Source of the DNA: Dichetophora obliterata
Lineage: Eukaryota > Arthropoda > Insecta > Diptera > Sciomyzidae
NCBI GenBank assembly: GCA_963920525.1
Contig: OY986438.1
Location: 134,602,671-134,666,670 of the forward strand
Length of the DNA: 64,000 nt
Direction: 5' to 3'
Each line of letters begins with the position of its first letter. The first letter of the stretch is position 1. Made by a program: the position numbers and the translations under genes. Positions 1 through 12,033 of this stretch are shown piece by piece. Below the pieces are notes generated by a model. It was not told the origin of the DNA and did not search any database. It was given only the letters and a program-made list of their open reading frames with translations.

Positions 1-3000
1 ATTTAATAAAGAAAAAAAATTAGGGAGCACTTCAAAAATTAACCTTGGGGTCCAATAGACCTCAACGCTAGTTTCTGAATTTCAGGACTTTTTGTAAATC
101 CCTGCAGGTCAATACAACTATACATTTAGCTTTAAATATTAGGATACTGGTCCTGCTAGGGCGAGACGCAACAATGACTCAGATATACTTTGACACGGAC
201 GCTCGACCGGACATTACAAAAAGCTTTGGCTATTTCACCTTCAGGAAATTAATTCAAATCTCAACATGAACAACAAAAAAAAAAAAAAGTTGGTTCCCTT
301 AAATTCATCAACTAGACGATGCAATTAGGGCTTGGGTCTAAATGCCCCCCTAAGCCACCGCTTCATCAGCGAATCCTCGGTTCCCACACTGACGATGAAC
401 TCTTTGACCATTAACCCTTGTCAACCCGGATGCAAATAACTTCTGGACTACTTTTCCCTAGTTATGTCACCAGTATAGGCAATTGTTAAACGGAAAAAGA
501 AATTCTAAAACCTTTAACTTCACACATTTTCCGGTACCTTTGATTCTTCATATAATTTATATTTTTTTGTTTGGGCGCCATTTATGTTAATATCCCCAAT
601 TTATCGTATCCGGCTGGCTGCACACGGCTAGCTCACACGGTCAGGGTCGGTTCGACCTGGCCAGCCGGATCGAGGGCTAACACAAAATGAGGTCCAGGGA
701 ATAAAACCCTGAGCCTCCGAAAAAAAACCAAACCCACCACGAAAATACCTTTACATCGGTGGTATTCTACGACAATAAAAAAAAAACTACTTTTGGGCAT
801 ACCAAAAAAAAAACACTGGGAACCGGTGTTATGTTCCACTCGCTGGCCCACCCTACCATGGTTGCAGGACAAAGATTCTATTTGCAACCCCAATTACAAA
901 ACACACCCATCTTACCTTCTTCCTATGATCCAGTCACCACCCATTTTTTTAATTCTTCTACCGTTTAACCACATCATATATCCACCCCCAACAAATTAGT
1001 TTCTACTCACACATGATTTCCAAAAAAAAATGACTTCAGAATTTTATGTGTAATCTCGAACGGTACATTATATTTTGTTGATTTTTTTTTTCTTATTTTT
1101 AACAAAAACAAATCTCTTATTATATTATGCTGAAATCAAAGGTAATTTTATATATATATATGAAGGAAAAAAAAAACAATATTAAGAGAATTATTAACAC
1201 AAATTCACGACCTACAATATCTTAGCGACCAGAAATGTATCTACATATTTTCATTGTTCTTAAATTTAAATTAAATCAAAATTAAATTTAAGTATTTAAA
1301 CCTTTTTTATATTTTCTTAAATATCCTTAAATTTATTTTTAACTCTTAATTACGGAACTCAAATATTACTGCCTCACTCATTTTAAGAATAATTGAATCG
1401 GTTTACATCCAACTAGATTTATCAACTTTAAAGGAACTACAAACAGACCTCGTTTGAACTAATCTTCGATTACAGTGCCAAGATTTGGCCTAAGCATTGA
1501 CGCAATTCAACAATTCCCACATAACCGCATAATAATTTGGTACCAAACTGTTATACCCTTAGGACATGGGATTCGTAAATGAAAATATTCGATTTAATAT
1601 ACGTTACCCGCGCTAACACGAAGATTTGTTTCGAAACTCGGCGTCCCAAAAACTTAACACAAATTAAGAAGCTCCTAAGTCCAAAAATATTGCTTAAATA
1701 TATATGTACATATATCATATAATGAACATCAAAATATACAGAAAAATTTATACTAAAAAAAACTCTTGAATTAGTTTAGGCAAATTTAAGCATTACAATA
1801 CAACCAAAAATATTTCACCACGATGAGCGACGTTTGAGACTTCCAACCTGCTGTCCGTTGCTACGTGGGCGATCATGAATAGCCCTCCTCTGGTTACGCC
1901 CCCTTTTTATGTCACTCGTACTTTCTGGGTTTTTGTAACTCCTGGCACAGGTTTTATTTATTTTCTTTCTGGCCTGTTTTCTTTACTCTCTTTTCGTACA
2001 ACTGATTTTAACTACTTAGCGTTTCACAGTTTTTTTACTTTTACTGTCTGCTTCACTTATACTTGTCTTATATTTTTATTTTCGCTGCCTAGCGTTTCAC
2101 AGCTTTTAATCATTACTCTCTTCCTACACTGCTTTCTTATTTTTTTTAATTTCTTGTCTTGACTATAATTTTCGCTGCACTGAACTGCACAGCTTTTATT
2201 TCTTTGCAGAACTTTTGTTTTCTACACGGATTTATTTATTTTAAAATACTTCGCACTAAACTTTTCTTTAAAAATTTTCTTTTCTCTTTCTGTCTTAAAA
2301 CTTATTTCCGCAGCAATATCTTACACCGCTTTCGATTTTATTTTTCCTCTACACTGTTTTCTTTATTTTATCGTTGTCTATGAATTTCTTTTCTTAACTG
2401 CACTCCATTTCACTGTGTTTCTATTTTTTTTTTTCTTTCTACACTGTTTTCTTTACTTTTATTTTCTCTTCTCGACTATATTATTTCCTTTCCGCACTAA
2501 CTTTTCGCGCACTTTTTATTTCTTATGCTTTACTTTCGCTGCTTAAATTTTCACAGCTTTTCTTTTTCTCCACTGTCTTTTGTTTCTTATGCTTCACTTT
2601 CGCTGCTTAACTTTTCACAGCTTTACTTTTTCTCCACTGTCTTGTTAAACTTTTCTTAAATTTTAAAATTTAACGTCCCGTGAACGAGTAGTGTTGTATG
2701 AGACATTATTTCTTTGCTATAAATGCTTGCTGTTATGATTGTTAGTATCCGTATTTTGTTTTCTTATTAGAAATAATTCTTTTCTTTCTTAAATCAATTA
2801 ATTTACACTTCAATTACTTATTTCTTCGCAAATAAACGCAAATTTGTATTGCTTTAAAAAAAAGATTAACCTTTCTTGACAATTCGTAGTGGCTAAATTC
2901 TTTTTCTCTGCTTAGTTGTCGAAGGCATCCCATCAACCACGTCCGACCCGGTCCACGACTCAAATCTCACTCCTCGTGCATTCTGTACCGTTCTGAGTGC

Positions 3001-3294
3001 AAGCCGACAAACTCGCTATTGACCTTCGATTCATGTCAGTTATGAAATCGCCTGATCAGACTACCGTTTAAACGGCCGCACCAAAAACAATTCCATTACC
3101 GAACATAATGAGAGGAGAGAGAAAGAAACAAAAAAACATCAGAACAACCAAGTAGATTCAGCTCTCGCGCAGTGTGGCCATATGGCCCGATAATATGAAA
3201 AAAATTTTATGGTGCCACTGCAATGACGACTATTATGCCTGTTTAAGCTCTGCGCCTGCCAGCTAGATTTGGCTGCACGCAACACAGTTTCATA
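1..3294. other. Non-coding AT-rich DNA upstream of or intronic to Pka-R1
   Basis: No exon could be recognised on either strand. Short open frames here have no domain signature and fall in simple-sequence DNA. The stretch contains a long C/T-rich tract (listed separately) and many A or T runs. The dimerization/docking exon of Pka-R1 would be expected upstream of 6955 but was not found here, so it probably lies outside the window. Confidence 0.5.
1875..2660. repeat. Pyrimidine-rich tract with direct repeats
   Basis: The + strand is almost purely T and C for about 780 bases. Two near-identical units of about 60 bases follow each other at about 2526-2645; each contains CGCTGCTTAA, TTTTCACAGC and TTTTTCTCCACTGTC. 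Looser copies of TTTCACAGCTTTT occur further left (about 2020-2110). The open frames in this tract are low-complexity F/S/L-rich translations and are not called as genes. Confidence 0.6.
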
Positions 3295-3302
3295 GTTTTA
3301 GC

Positions 3303-3841
3303 CATGGCGAATAATAAGGTAGGGTAAGTAGCTCTGACAAGACCTATCTTTAATGTCAAAGTGTGTTTTAGAGATGCCAGTTTTCTTTATTAATGTTATT
3401 TCCGGGATAAGCACTTGCAAAAGGAATTTTATGAAGGGTAAATAAGATTAAATTTCTTTATTTCACGTTGTCCGACAAATTGCATAATTCCTTTTTGCTA
3501 TTTTTATAATTTTAAAAGTTATTAGAATATATGTAACTTCACACAAAATTCTCTATGAAAACCACAAATACACGCTTATAAAACGCAAAGAATAAATTTC
3601 GCAGAATAAGTCCGCTTCAAGCTTGCCTAAAACAAAAAACCTGCACTTCCCCGTTTTGAAGTATTGCTAGTAAAGTATTTCATCAGAAACCCCAAGACAA
3701 AGTATGGATTTTTCATTGGATTTTAATTTGTGATGAGGCAGCTCTATATTTTATGATTTTGACATTAAAGCTTCTTTGTCTTGTCATGTCTTTAGCTTGG
3801 TATTGTCACAGCTACTTACCCTACCTTATTATTCTGCCATG
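3303..3841. mobile_element. P-like TIR element, copy A (539 bp)
   Basis: Ends are inverted repeats: left CATGGCGAATAATAAGGTAG, right (reverse complement) CATGGCAGAATAATAAGGTA, with homology for about 35 bp. A perfect 8-bp duplication GTTTTAGC flanks it at 3295-3302 and 3842-3849. The internal sequence has a second, weaker inverted pair around TTTAATGTCAAA and no transposase. The end sequence is shared with the copies at 23010 and 24869. The P-superfamily call rests on the 8-bp duplication, the CA-starting ends and the THAP ORF in the second copy. Confidence 0.75.
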
Positions 3842-3869
3842 GTTTTAGCTTTGTTTTCACGTTTCTTTT

Positions 3870-4214
3870 TTGTATTTATGTTGCACTTACACAACAAAAA
3901 CAACATAAATAGCTGCTAACAAAACTATGCTATATAAAAGCAACCCTGCATTGTTGTCGCAATCGCTTTTATTTTAGACGGGTTCTCAGTGTCTGGCGAC
4001 CAGAGAGAATCGCCGGTCGTAACGACTTTTGATTCTGTTCGGGCTCTTACTTTTCCAAGATGAACAGTTTTCCCTTTGAGACTAATCCGCTCCGACCCCT
4101 CCATAGGGGGTTCTCATAAAAATGTTGTGATTTTCGTATATTTAATTATTTTTTCTTTTTAAATAAAATTCTTGTTCAAGTTTTTTCGGGTAACCTAAGA
4201 TTTTTATACTACAT
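3870..4214 (+). mobile_element. Possible solo LTR
   Basis: The segment has LTR-like order: TATATAAAAGC at about 3931, a GC-richer stretch containing CGACCAGAGAGAATCGCCGG, then AATAAA at about 4163 and an end at TACTACA. No clear target duplication, primer-binding site or internal coding region is visible. It could equally be an unrelated repeat. Confidence 0.25.
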
Positions 4215-4683
4215 CAGGACAAACCAAGCATTCGTAATCGATACACCAACCAACGATTCATGCAAAAGTTACAAAGCTTTAACACCTATAACTTTGAAAC
4301 GGCAGAAGTAATATCAAGAACTTTTACAAAAATAGATTAGAATTTTACCATTTTTCTAACTCTATCATTACATTTTTTCACTTGATGAAATTTTTGAAAG
4401 TTGTGAAGCGTTTTTTAAAAAATATAATCAAATTTCACCATAAATTAAATATATACCCGATTTACCAAAAAAAAACTTACCATAACTTCTGATTCATGTA
4501 CATTAAAATAAAGTTTGGACATTTGTCTTTCGAAATAATGACTCAAAGACTAAGAAAATGTCTGTTAAAATCTGCGAAAAACCTGATTAGCGCGACCTCT
4601 AAACGGATTTCTTTCAATAAATGGATTACAAACAAAGCTTACGCAAAAAATTTTTTTAAGAAACACTAATTTACAGGCATATC

Positions 4684-5055
4684 ATATCGCTCGTTTTCTT
4701 CAATAACGTCACAACTCTAAAAAACTGATTTTTCAGTAGAAGCATTTTAAGTTTTAAGCAGATATAGGAAATTGGTTCTTAACTTTTAAATTATCGCTAA
4801 AACAGAAACTATGCCATAAGTTTTGAAATAGTTGAATTTACACACAACGGTACCGAAAAATAATTTCAGGTATACCCGTTTCTTATGTACATAAAATAAA
4901 AATTTTTTAACTGGTGTAATCACAAAGTCGAATCTCACGCAGAGAATATGAAAGACATCGTCACCAAAATAACATAAAATAAAGAGCATGGTAGAATAAA
5001 CGTTTTTACATAAGCTTTTTTAGAATATGAGGTTATTGAAGAAAACGAGCGATAT
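4684..5055. mobile_element. MITE with 24-bp perfect TIRs
   Basis: ATATCGCTCGTTTTCTTCAA plus four further bases at 4684-4707 recurs as an exact reverse complement at 5032-5055. Weaker pairing continues inward (CTAAAAAA). It has no coding capacity and no certain target duplication. Confidence 0.6.
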
Positions 5056-5776
5056 GTATCTGCACACTAATGAGAAAAAAATTAGTCATTTCAAGTTTTT
5101 GAACAAAACGAAAACGAGATTTAAAACAAATCTGTGGCAAATATTTTAAAAATTTGTTCTGCATGGGTTAAACTCGTTGGCAACAACAACAACTAGGAAC
5201 ACTACAATTCGAACAGCTTATTTCGACATTTACCTCAACTTTTGTCAGACTTATCTCATATCCGAGCTTACCTTGTAATTGTATCATGGAGAAAAAGTAT
5301 ACTAAAATTAAAGAGAACGTCCAGGAAAGAAAAGCAGGGCCCACCTTATCAAACTGTTCGTCAAATCGTTGGTCAAACAACGATAGAACAACATGCAATT
5401 CCATGGGTTTTGAATTTAAATAACAAAGCAGTAGCTTGTGTCTGTAATTTTGTCGACAAATAGTCACTATTTTTGACGTCACAGTATTTCAGTCCCAAAT
5501 ACTCACTTTTGCGAAAACAAGTGTTTCTGTAACTGATGAGCGCGCAAATATTGGTCCGTGATGAAAAAGTTATAAAACCGAGAGGGAGCACATGAAAGTA
5601 AAACGAATGGTAGAGCACTTCGTGTACAATTAAATCAATTAAAACAAAGAGCTGCATTTGCCCACCGTTGATATAGAGTTTCAAAAAATTTATTAGAACC
5701 TCCAAATGTTCAATCTGTTTCATTGCTGCGTAAAATTTGATATTTATTTTCCCCAGCAGTTTAATTATATTATTAA

Positions 5777-6016
5777 GGGCCAATTTTTCAGTGCGAGTTT
5801 AAACTCTAGTCAAATTAAACCGAGGTTAACTCACCAAAATTGGACTTTTAGACTCGGCTTAACTAGATGCTTTAGCATTCGTTGAAGTTAAATTGACTTA
5901 AATTATAAAATAATATCTTCTTTTTTTTGCCTAAATCGAGTTTAAACGCCCAATTTTGGTAAGTAAAGCTCGGTTTCATTTGACTAGAGTTTAAACTCGC
6001 GCTGAAAAATTGGCCC
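5777..6016. mobile_element. Tourist-type (PIF/Harbinger-like) MITE
   Basis: This 240-bp element begins GGGCCAATTTTTCAG and ends with its reverse complement. Inverted-repeat homology extends about 70 bp (GAGTTTAAACTCTAGTCAAA is shared). A 3-bp TAA duplication flanks it at 5774-5776 and 6017-6019. A TWA duplication with GGGCC ends is the usual signature of Tourist/PIF-Harbinger MITEs. Confidence 0.75.
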
Positions 6017-6954
6017 TAAGTATTTTCTTATTTCACAAGTTCTGTTCAATCCTAAGATATCTACCTTTTTATTTTAGATTCAAAGGTACTGCAACAACCT
6101 AACTATCTCAATCTATAACATCATTTTCACATTTCCATACGACTTGCATAGGATAAAATTTTTACTGTTATAAATGACCTCTTTCTGTTTTGAAAAGAAG
6201 GGTTAATATTTTTTTAATATATCAATTTTTTATTTAAATTAAAGTCAACGAAATACTTAAATGTTAAGATTTAAAATTTTTGAGTGGCATTTAAAATTTT
6301 TACCGCAGGCGAAGCAGAGGGTATTTGCTAATATTTACATAAAATTTGAAGAGCATAAACTTATAAACTTAAAAAGTTCTTCAAAAAATTTCTGATTACT
6401 TTTATAAAGCTGAAGTAATAAATCATTGAAATAATTATCAACCTCCTACCTTTATTCCAATTTCGATTAAGTGTTGTCGACATAACGATTCCCACTTGAA
6501 CGCACGCACGCTTGATTTTTTGCCATCTAAACACGAATTCCAAGGTTTGTGCTGATTTCATGTCGAGTACCATTTATTCACGGATGTTGATTCAATGTGT
6601 TTGTTTGTTCCACATAAAAGAAATTCGCTTGACGTCTCAGTGTCTGCTTCAAAAATATTTATGTGAGCTACATTGTCCAACTTTGATAATGGTTTCACAG
6701 TTTTTCGATTTTATCTATGTACGGTCAATCGAATATATGTATGTTTGATATCATTTCAAAAAATTTCTGGCACTTAAAATCATTGAGTGAAATTTAGCAA
6801 TCAATAGTAAAACATTTGAACTTGATTAGAATTGCATTAACTTCGCCCTGAAATTATATCATCAACTGTTTGAAATCATCAAACAATCAATTGAAGCATT
6901 AATTGGATTTTCTTTCTAACTTTGTTCTTCTTTTTTTGTTTTATTTTATTGCAG
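6017..6954. other. Pka-R1: Intron DNA before the first visible Pka-R1 exon
   Basis: AT-rich sequence ending in a good polypyrimidine tract and TTGCAG acceptor immediately before 6955. No other exon was recognised here. Confidence 0.6.
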
Positions 6955-7314
6955 GAACAAGTTAAACTTGATGCCACCAAGCAGGTGACCAGTCCAGATG
7001 ACTGCGACGATCTCAGTCCTATGCCACAGACAGCCGCCCCGCCAGTACGTAGACGTGGCGGTATTTCTGCCGAACCCGTCAGTGAAGAAGATGCCACCAG
7101 CTATGTTAAAAAAGTTGTGCCAAAGGATTATAAAACAATGGCGGCGCTCTCGAAGGCAATTGCCAAAAATGTGCTCTTCTCACATTTGGATGAAAACGAA
7201 CGTTCGGACATTTTCGATGCCATGTTCCCGGTGACACATCTGATGGGCGAAAATATCATACAACAGGGCGATGAGGGAGATAATTTTTACGTCATCGATC
7301 AGGGTGAAGTTGAG
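6955..7314 (+). CDS. Pka-R1: PKA type I regulatory subunit, exon with pseudosubstrate and start of CNB-A
   Basis: This exon starts after TTGCAG and ends at GAG|GTAAGT, giving 120 codons in phase 0. The product binds cAMP and holds PKA catalytic subunits inactive in the cytosol; cAMP binding releases them. Visible residues 1-31 are the linker (EQVKLDA start, [12 protein letters not shown]), and residues 32-38 are the pseudosubstrate inhibitor site RRRGGIS, with Gly where a substrate Ser would be, which defines type [14 protein letters not shown] and [18 protein letters not shown] lead into the first cyclic-nucleotide-binding domain, with [12 protein letters not shown] near the end. The N-terminal dimerization/docking segment (usually about 55-60 residues) is encoded elsewhere and is not visible in the window. 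The match to fly Pka-R1 is near identical over this stretch, from memory of the family. Confidence 0.95.
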
Positions 7315-7399
7315 GTAAGTGGTGTGTTTTTGTATTGTGTAAATATGATGAAAGTCCCTTCTGATCAAAAAGTAACCGGAATACTTCAATAAAACGGTT

Positions 7400-7515
7400 C
7401 AATTTATATCCGATATTAATTTTATTCCCTTCGAAGTAGTCTATATTGCAAGCAATATACATATTCTTTCAACGCTTCCTGCAATCTTCAAAACACTTTT
7501 AATAGACCAATTTTG
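7400..7515 (-). pseudogene. Mariner-like transposase C-terminal remnant
   Basis: The minus strand reads a broken C-terminus containing DYFEGNKINI after a region resembling the W-K-R-C-I block common before mariner C-termini. At least one stop interrupts it and the rest of the transposase is absent. This is a short fossil and the family assignment is tentative. Confidence 0.35.
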
Positions 7516-7608
7516 GAATCGCGTTCAGCTTAAAAATAGGAAATAGTTACAAGGAGCGCCATGTCAGGTGAATACGGAACTTGCGGAACGGTATGAAAGG
7601 AAAGCAAC

Positions 7609-7824
7609 GGCCGCATTCAGCGGAGTCAATAGTTGGTAACTGGCTGTAGTATTAAAATTCGCTGAAACACTTAAAGAAAGCTGCAAATTTGAGTGAGAAA
7701 CATTTGCAATTAAATTATTTCCGTAATTATATAATTATAATAAGTAAATTAAATAATTGTTAACTGATCTACGGTATCGCTACCCAAACAACATTCACAA
7801 CAGTTAACTTTCCTGAATGCGGCC
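7609..7824. mobile_element. Small MITE with GGCCGCATTCAG ends
   Basis: GGCCGCATTCAG at 7609-7620 recurs as its reverse complement CTGAATGCGGCC at 7813-7824, with weaker inner pairing around GTTAACTG. It has no coding content and no clear target duplication. Confidence 0.45.
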
Positions 7825-8590
7825 AATTTCCGCTTTCTCATCGGTTTCAGATTTTCTATAAGCTGCCAACTTCGTTTTCACAGTTTCGGTAGTCTGTCTC
7901 TCCAAAATGCTTCTACCTTCTCTAATTTTACTATGCTGTCTGGATAGAAAAAAAAAACATTACAATATTTCAAGAGCTGTTTGGTTTAATTCCGGGTACT
8001 TTTTCATCAGAAGATATCTTTTAAAGTTTATGAAGTTTTGAGTTATTGAACAAGTTTGAGTTTATAGAACAATTAATAACTATTTAAAATATTTAATTTT
8101 TCTTAGCCCATAAACGGCTGCCATTGTCATTCCATGGGTTAAGCAAACGTCTTCATAAACCGATTTTGAGAGAACTTTATAAGGATATTATTTATGACAT
8201 TTATGTTGACAAAATCTTTTCCTGCTACTTTCTTTTTTGCTTAAGTGTAAACGCTACCTTTAAGGCCAATTTTATTTCTCTATCCATTTCCACATCTTAG
8301 AAATTTTCTCTCGAAATTGTTTTATATAATGTAAAAATAAGAAAGTCAATTTGGAAATGAGTGTTCAGTTTGTCTTCATTCAGTTTCGTTTCGTTCCGCA
8401 AAATCACCTAGAGTTAGGAAAAATTGGGAGTTGCTATATGTATTTCGCAAAGAAATATAAAGATCGAATTATTTTTAATTGAAAATAGCTTTAATGTTTT
8501 TCGAAATACTCTCGTTTATGATTCTATTTAAGACCTTTTCATTGAAAATAGATTTATTGTTTTTCGAAATATTCTCTATGATTCTATTTA

Positions 8591-9086
8591 ACCCATTAAC
8601 CGTGGCTCCCAAACGCTTCGTACGAAAATTTAATGTGCTTTCTTATACTGATCACAGGAACTACCACATCAAATTTCAACTTTGTATCTTTTACCGTAGT
8701 CGAGATACCCAACCGTCGTTAATGTGTACTAAATGGGAACAAATTCCTTCTGGAACGACAGCACATTTTTATATCAGGAATCTTCTACCAATAGCATGTA
8801 TAGTTGGTAAATTAGATAAGAGCTTTTACATTTTTTTAAAATATAAAAGTTTTTATAAATGATAAAAACACAAATTTTGCTGATTTTTAATGTTAATCAC
8901 TTTTGACTTTAAAGATTGAGTTATGGTAAATATTTCTTGATATATATATACTCCAAGAACAATCTACAGCTCTATGTTTTCTTAAAGCAAAAAATTAAAC
9001 ACTTAGCTGTTACCAATCCTGAGATATGATCAATTCTGCAGAAGCATTTTCATGGGTAAAAAAATACCCAACCGCGGTTAATGGGT
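8591..9086. mobile_element. MITE with ACCCATTAACCG ends and TTA duplication
   Basis: The left end ACCCATTAACCGTGG and the reverse complement of the right end ACCCATTAACCGCGG bound 496 bp. TTA flanks both sides (8588-8590 and 9087-9089). A further inverted copy of the end motif lies inside near 8705. The 3-bp TTA duplication suggests the PIF/Harbinger type. Confidence 0.55.
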
Positions 9087-9231
9087 TTAGGACTGTTTGT
9101 GTTTTTCCGAAAAGTGTGTGCGAAACGAGAAGAAATTTAATTTTAATTTGAAGAAAGACTCCTTTTGATATTTGGCTGAAGTTCTTAATCAAATCAATCA
9201 ATAAATCACTTTCAGTGCAGGTCACAATCAT

Positions 9232-9519
9232 AGTTGACAGTTTTTATGGAAAACATAAGCTGTCAAAAACATTTTCACTGCATGTAAACAAACTATTGAG
9301 AGTTTGTTTACAGACAGTTTGTTTATTGAGAGTACTGCAGAGAGAGATATACTTCTGAAGTGTGATTTTTTTTTTTAAATAAAAGATACTTGTGTGGCGA
9401 TGTCGGGAGTTTATCGTGTTTTGGCGAATAAGAAGCAAGAAATTAACGAAGTATTATTTAAACTCAAGAAGAAAGTGTTTTCAAATTTTCATCAACGACC
9501 TACATATTTGGTAATATAA
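9232..9519. mobile_element. Fragment related to P-like copy B, with a 39-codon open frame
   Basis: GTTGACAGTTTTTATGGAAA and the following AAGCTGTC match the reverse complement of the right end of the element at 23010-23466, but the terminal CATGGCAGAAT block is missing. Downstream, a palindromic GTTTGTTTACAG segment precedes a 39-codon frame at 9400-9519 (starts MSGVYRVLANKKQE, rich in Lys) that ends just past a possible GTAATA donor. Whether that frame is coding is unknown. Confidence 0.35.
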
Positions 9520-10499
9520 TATTAAATATATAAATAATATAATATTAAATAGTATGTATTTATACAACATATATATTTTTTTATTATATTTGTGGGCAAA
9601 TATTAAAATTTATTTTAATACAAATTTTTATTAAAATTTATTTCGTTTAGTGATTCCATTGCTTTTCGACAAAAAAAAAAATTAAATTCTCAACGTGACC
9701 TTCTCGGATTTGTTTTAAACTTCGTATACACGTAGTGTTGGCTATAATTTAGAAAATACATTTGTAATTTTTATTTTTTTCGAGTGGTTACTGAGTTACG
9801 GGTATCCAAAATTTGAAAAATTCGGTTTTTTTTTGAGGACTGATTTTGATTTGATCATAACTTCGGTTAAGTTTGAGATAGAGCAACGATTTTAGATTCA
9901 TATAAAAGATATTTTCAAAAGGCTTATTTTGTTTAATAAAACTTTAAAATTTCTCAAATATTTACGTTATTTTTTTTGCATAAAAGTTAAAAAAAAAATT
10001 TTTTATGAAAGTCATTTTTAAAAATTTTGAAAAAAATATATATTAATTAATGACAATTTAAATAGCGCAATCGATAGAAATATAAAAAAAATAATTTTTT
10101 CAGTCAAAAATAAAATGGAAAAATCCTTTACAAAATGTGAAAAAATCGAAGGTACCAAAAAATGCACAGTATCGTTTTAAACAAACAAATCAGTCAATTG
10201 TAACTCGAAATAAAGCTTCGTTTTCGCGGAAGTTTATGTTATTAATGTAAAAAATTTCACAAGACATAGTAATGGTATGATCTATCAAAATTGTCGTTTC
10301 TGTAACTAATTAAGAATGGCAGAATATGGGCGTAACTCACGCGACAAAAAAAGGGATGTGTGTTTTACAAGCAAGTTTAGATTGTAAAAACTCAGTGAAT
10401 TTTCCCATTTAATTTGTTTTTGTTTTTAATTTTTAAATAATGGGAAAACAGTAAAGTTTCATAATAAACTACGAACTTTGCTTATTTAAAAATATATTA

Positions 10500-12033
10500 G
10501 GGGTATTCACACTGACTTGGCAGTTGGGTAGATTGGCAAATGACGTACATTTTGTTTTTGTAAAGTGCCATTCTACCCAAGTTCCCAACTACCAATCTAC
10601 TCTAGCTGATCCCCTGACTTGTTTGGGTAGATTGTTTTCTTGCCAAATTGAGTACTTTTTCCATGTGTTACCACCTTTTGCAAAAATAGACAATAATTGA
10701 CCTAAAGGCATCAAATTTACAATATTTGCTGTCAAGGCTAATATCTCGAATAATACACAAAAATATTGCCACACCTATTTCCGCCCACAAGTTAATAAAA
10801 AGGCTATATTTTAGACGAATTTGGTTGTATTGAACTAAAATTTTGTAATTTAGTTCGTAATGCTACTATGGACAATTAAAAAAATGGGCGTGGTCGAACT
10901 ATAACTACGCCTACTTTTCAGAAATTCTAATTCCCGAGTCGTGCATGTTTTTATAATGAAACTTGGTTTATATTTGCTATGAGACCAAGTGGTGGACACT
11001 AGATATATAAATTTTGCCACGCCTTCTTTTACCGCCCTGCTATTTATATAAAATCGTTCGTGTGGTGTCTCTTAAGATCTCAGGAACGGTAACACCTAAG
11101 GTAACCAAATATACAATATCTGTTAATATCTCGGTTAATAAAGTTAATATCTTGGTTAATAAAAAAGCCACACCCTCTTTTACCGCCCAAATTTGGTATT
11201 AGACTAAAATTTGGTAATTTAGTTTGTATGGTTATTGTTTGAAACTGAATTAAAAATGGGTTTCCACGCCTTCTTTTACAGCCCACAAATCAATAAAAAT
11301 ATGTTATTTAGATGATTTTGGTCGAATAAGACTTAAATTTGGTAATATAGTTTGTATGGTTACATTCGGGAACAGTAGTAAAAATGGGCATTGTTGCTCT
11401 ATAGCAACGCCCACTATTTCATAAATCATAAAAACTGGGCTGATTGCGCTGAAATTTTGTCAGTCAATTTGTTTCGCTCTCGAGATAGTTTAGGAAAATT
11501 TTGCCAAACCCCCTCTTACCGCCTACAAATCAATAAAAATGCTATATTTTAGACGGTTTTAAATCAAATTCGTATTAGACTAAAATTTGGTTAATTAGTG
11601 CATATAGTTACTTTCGGAAACTGAACTAAAAATGGGCGTAGTCGCACTACAGTTATGATTGTTCAGATTTACTAAAAATTAAAATTTTTTCCGATTGGCT
11701 TGCAAATTTTTATATGGAAGTAAGCCGGTCTGTGACAGGACAACGTTTTCCCCTGGATTACTAGTAAAGGATAAGATGCTGTGAAGTTCACGTTAAAAAT
11801 TACTCGTATATAAAATAACTTTTTTACGCCCAATTTATGGCCAAAATTTTTCGCACATAAAATGAAAACAATGATTTGGTGGCAACCCTCGTCCAGCTGT
11901 CACTCACCTCTTATCAGCTACATAAGCAGGGGAGATCTTCTACAAAGTACTCAATTGCAATTTAGGGTGCTCGCAATAACCAAAAGTACTCAATCTACCC
12001 ATACCCAACTACCAAAGTCAGTGTGAATACCCC
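10500..12033. mobile_element. 1.5-kb TIR element with internal direct repeats
   Basis: It begins GGGGTATTCACACTGACTT and ends with the reverse complement, with the second shared block AGTTGGGTA. A further inverted copy of the terminal motif lies at about 10565-10605. The interior holds about five degenerate direct repeats containing ACCGCCCACAAATCAATAAA, TTTAGACGATTTTGG-like, AAATTTGGTAATTTAG and AAAAATGGGCGTGGTCG-like blocks (near 10780, 11030, 11170, 11290 and 11520). No transposase frame is present. Confidence 0.6.

Noticed and set aside
633..999. Overlapping short open frames near the left edge on both strands
   Set aside because: They fall over poly-A runs, carry no domain signature, and overlap one another on opposite strands.
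1875..2383. Two consecutive F/S/L-rich open frames of 95 and 74 codons
   Set aside because: They are translations of a C/T-rich repetitive tract; no signal peptide logic, no splice context and no homology cue.
9400..9519. 39-codon Lys-rich frame as a gene
   Set aside because: Too short and lacking any recognised motif; kept only as a note in the P-like fragment.
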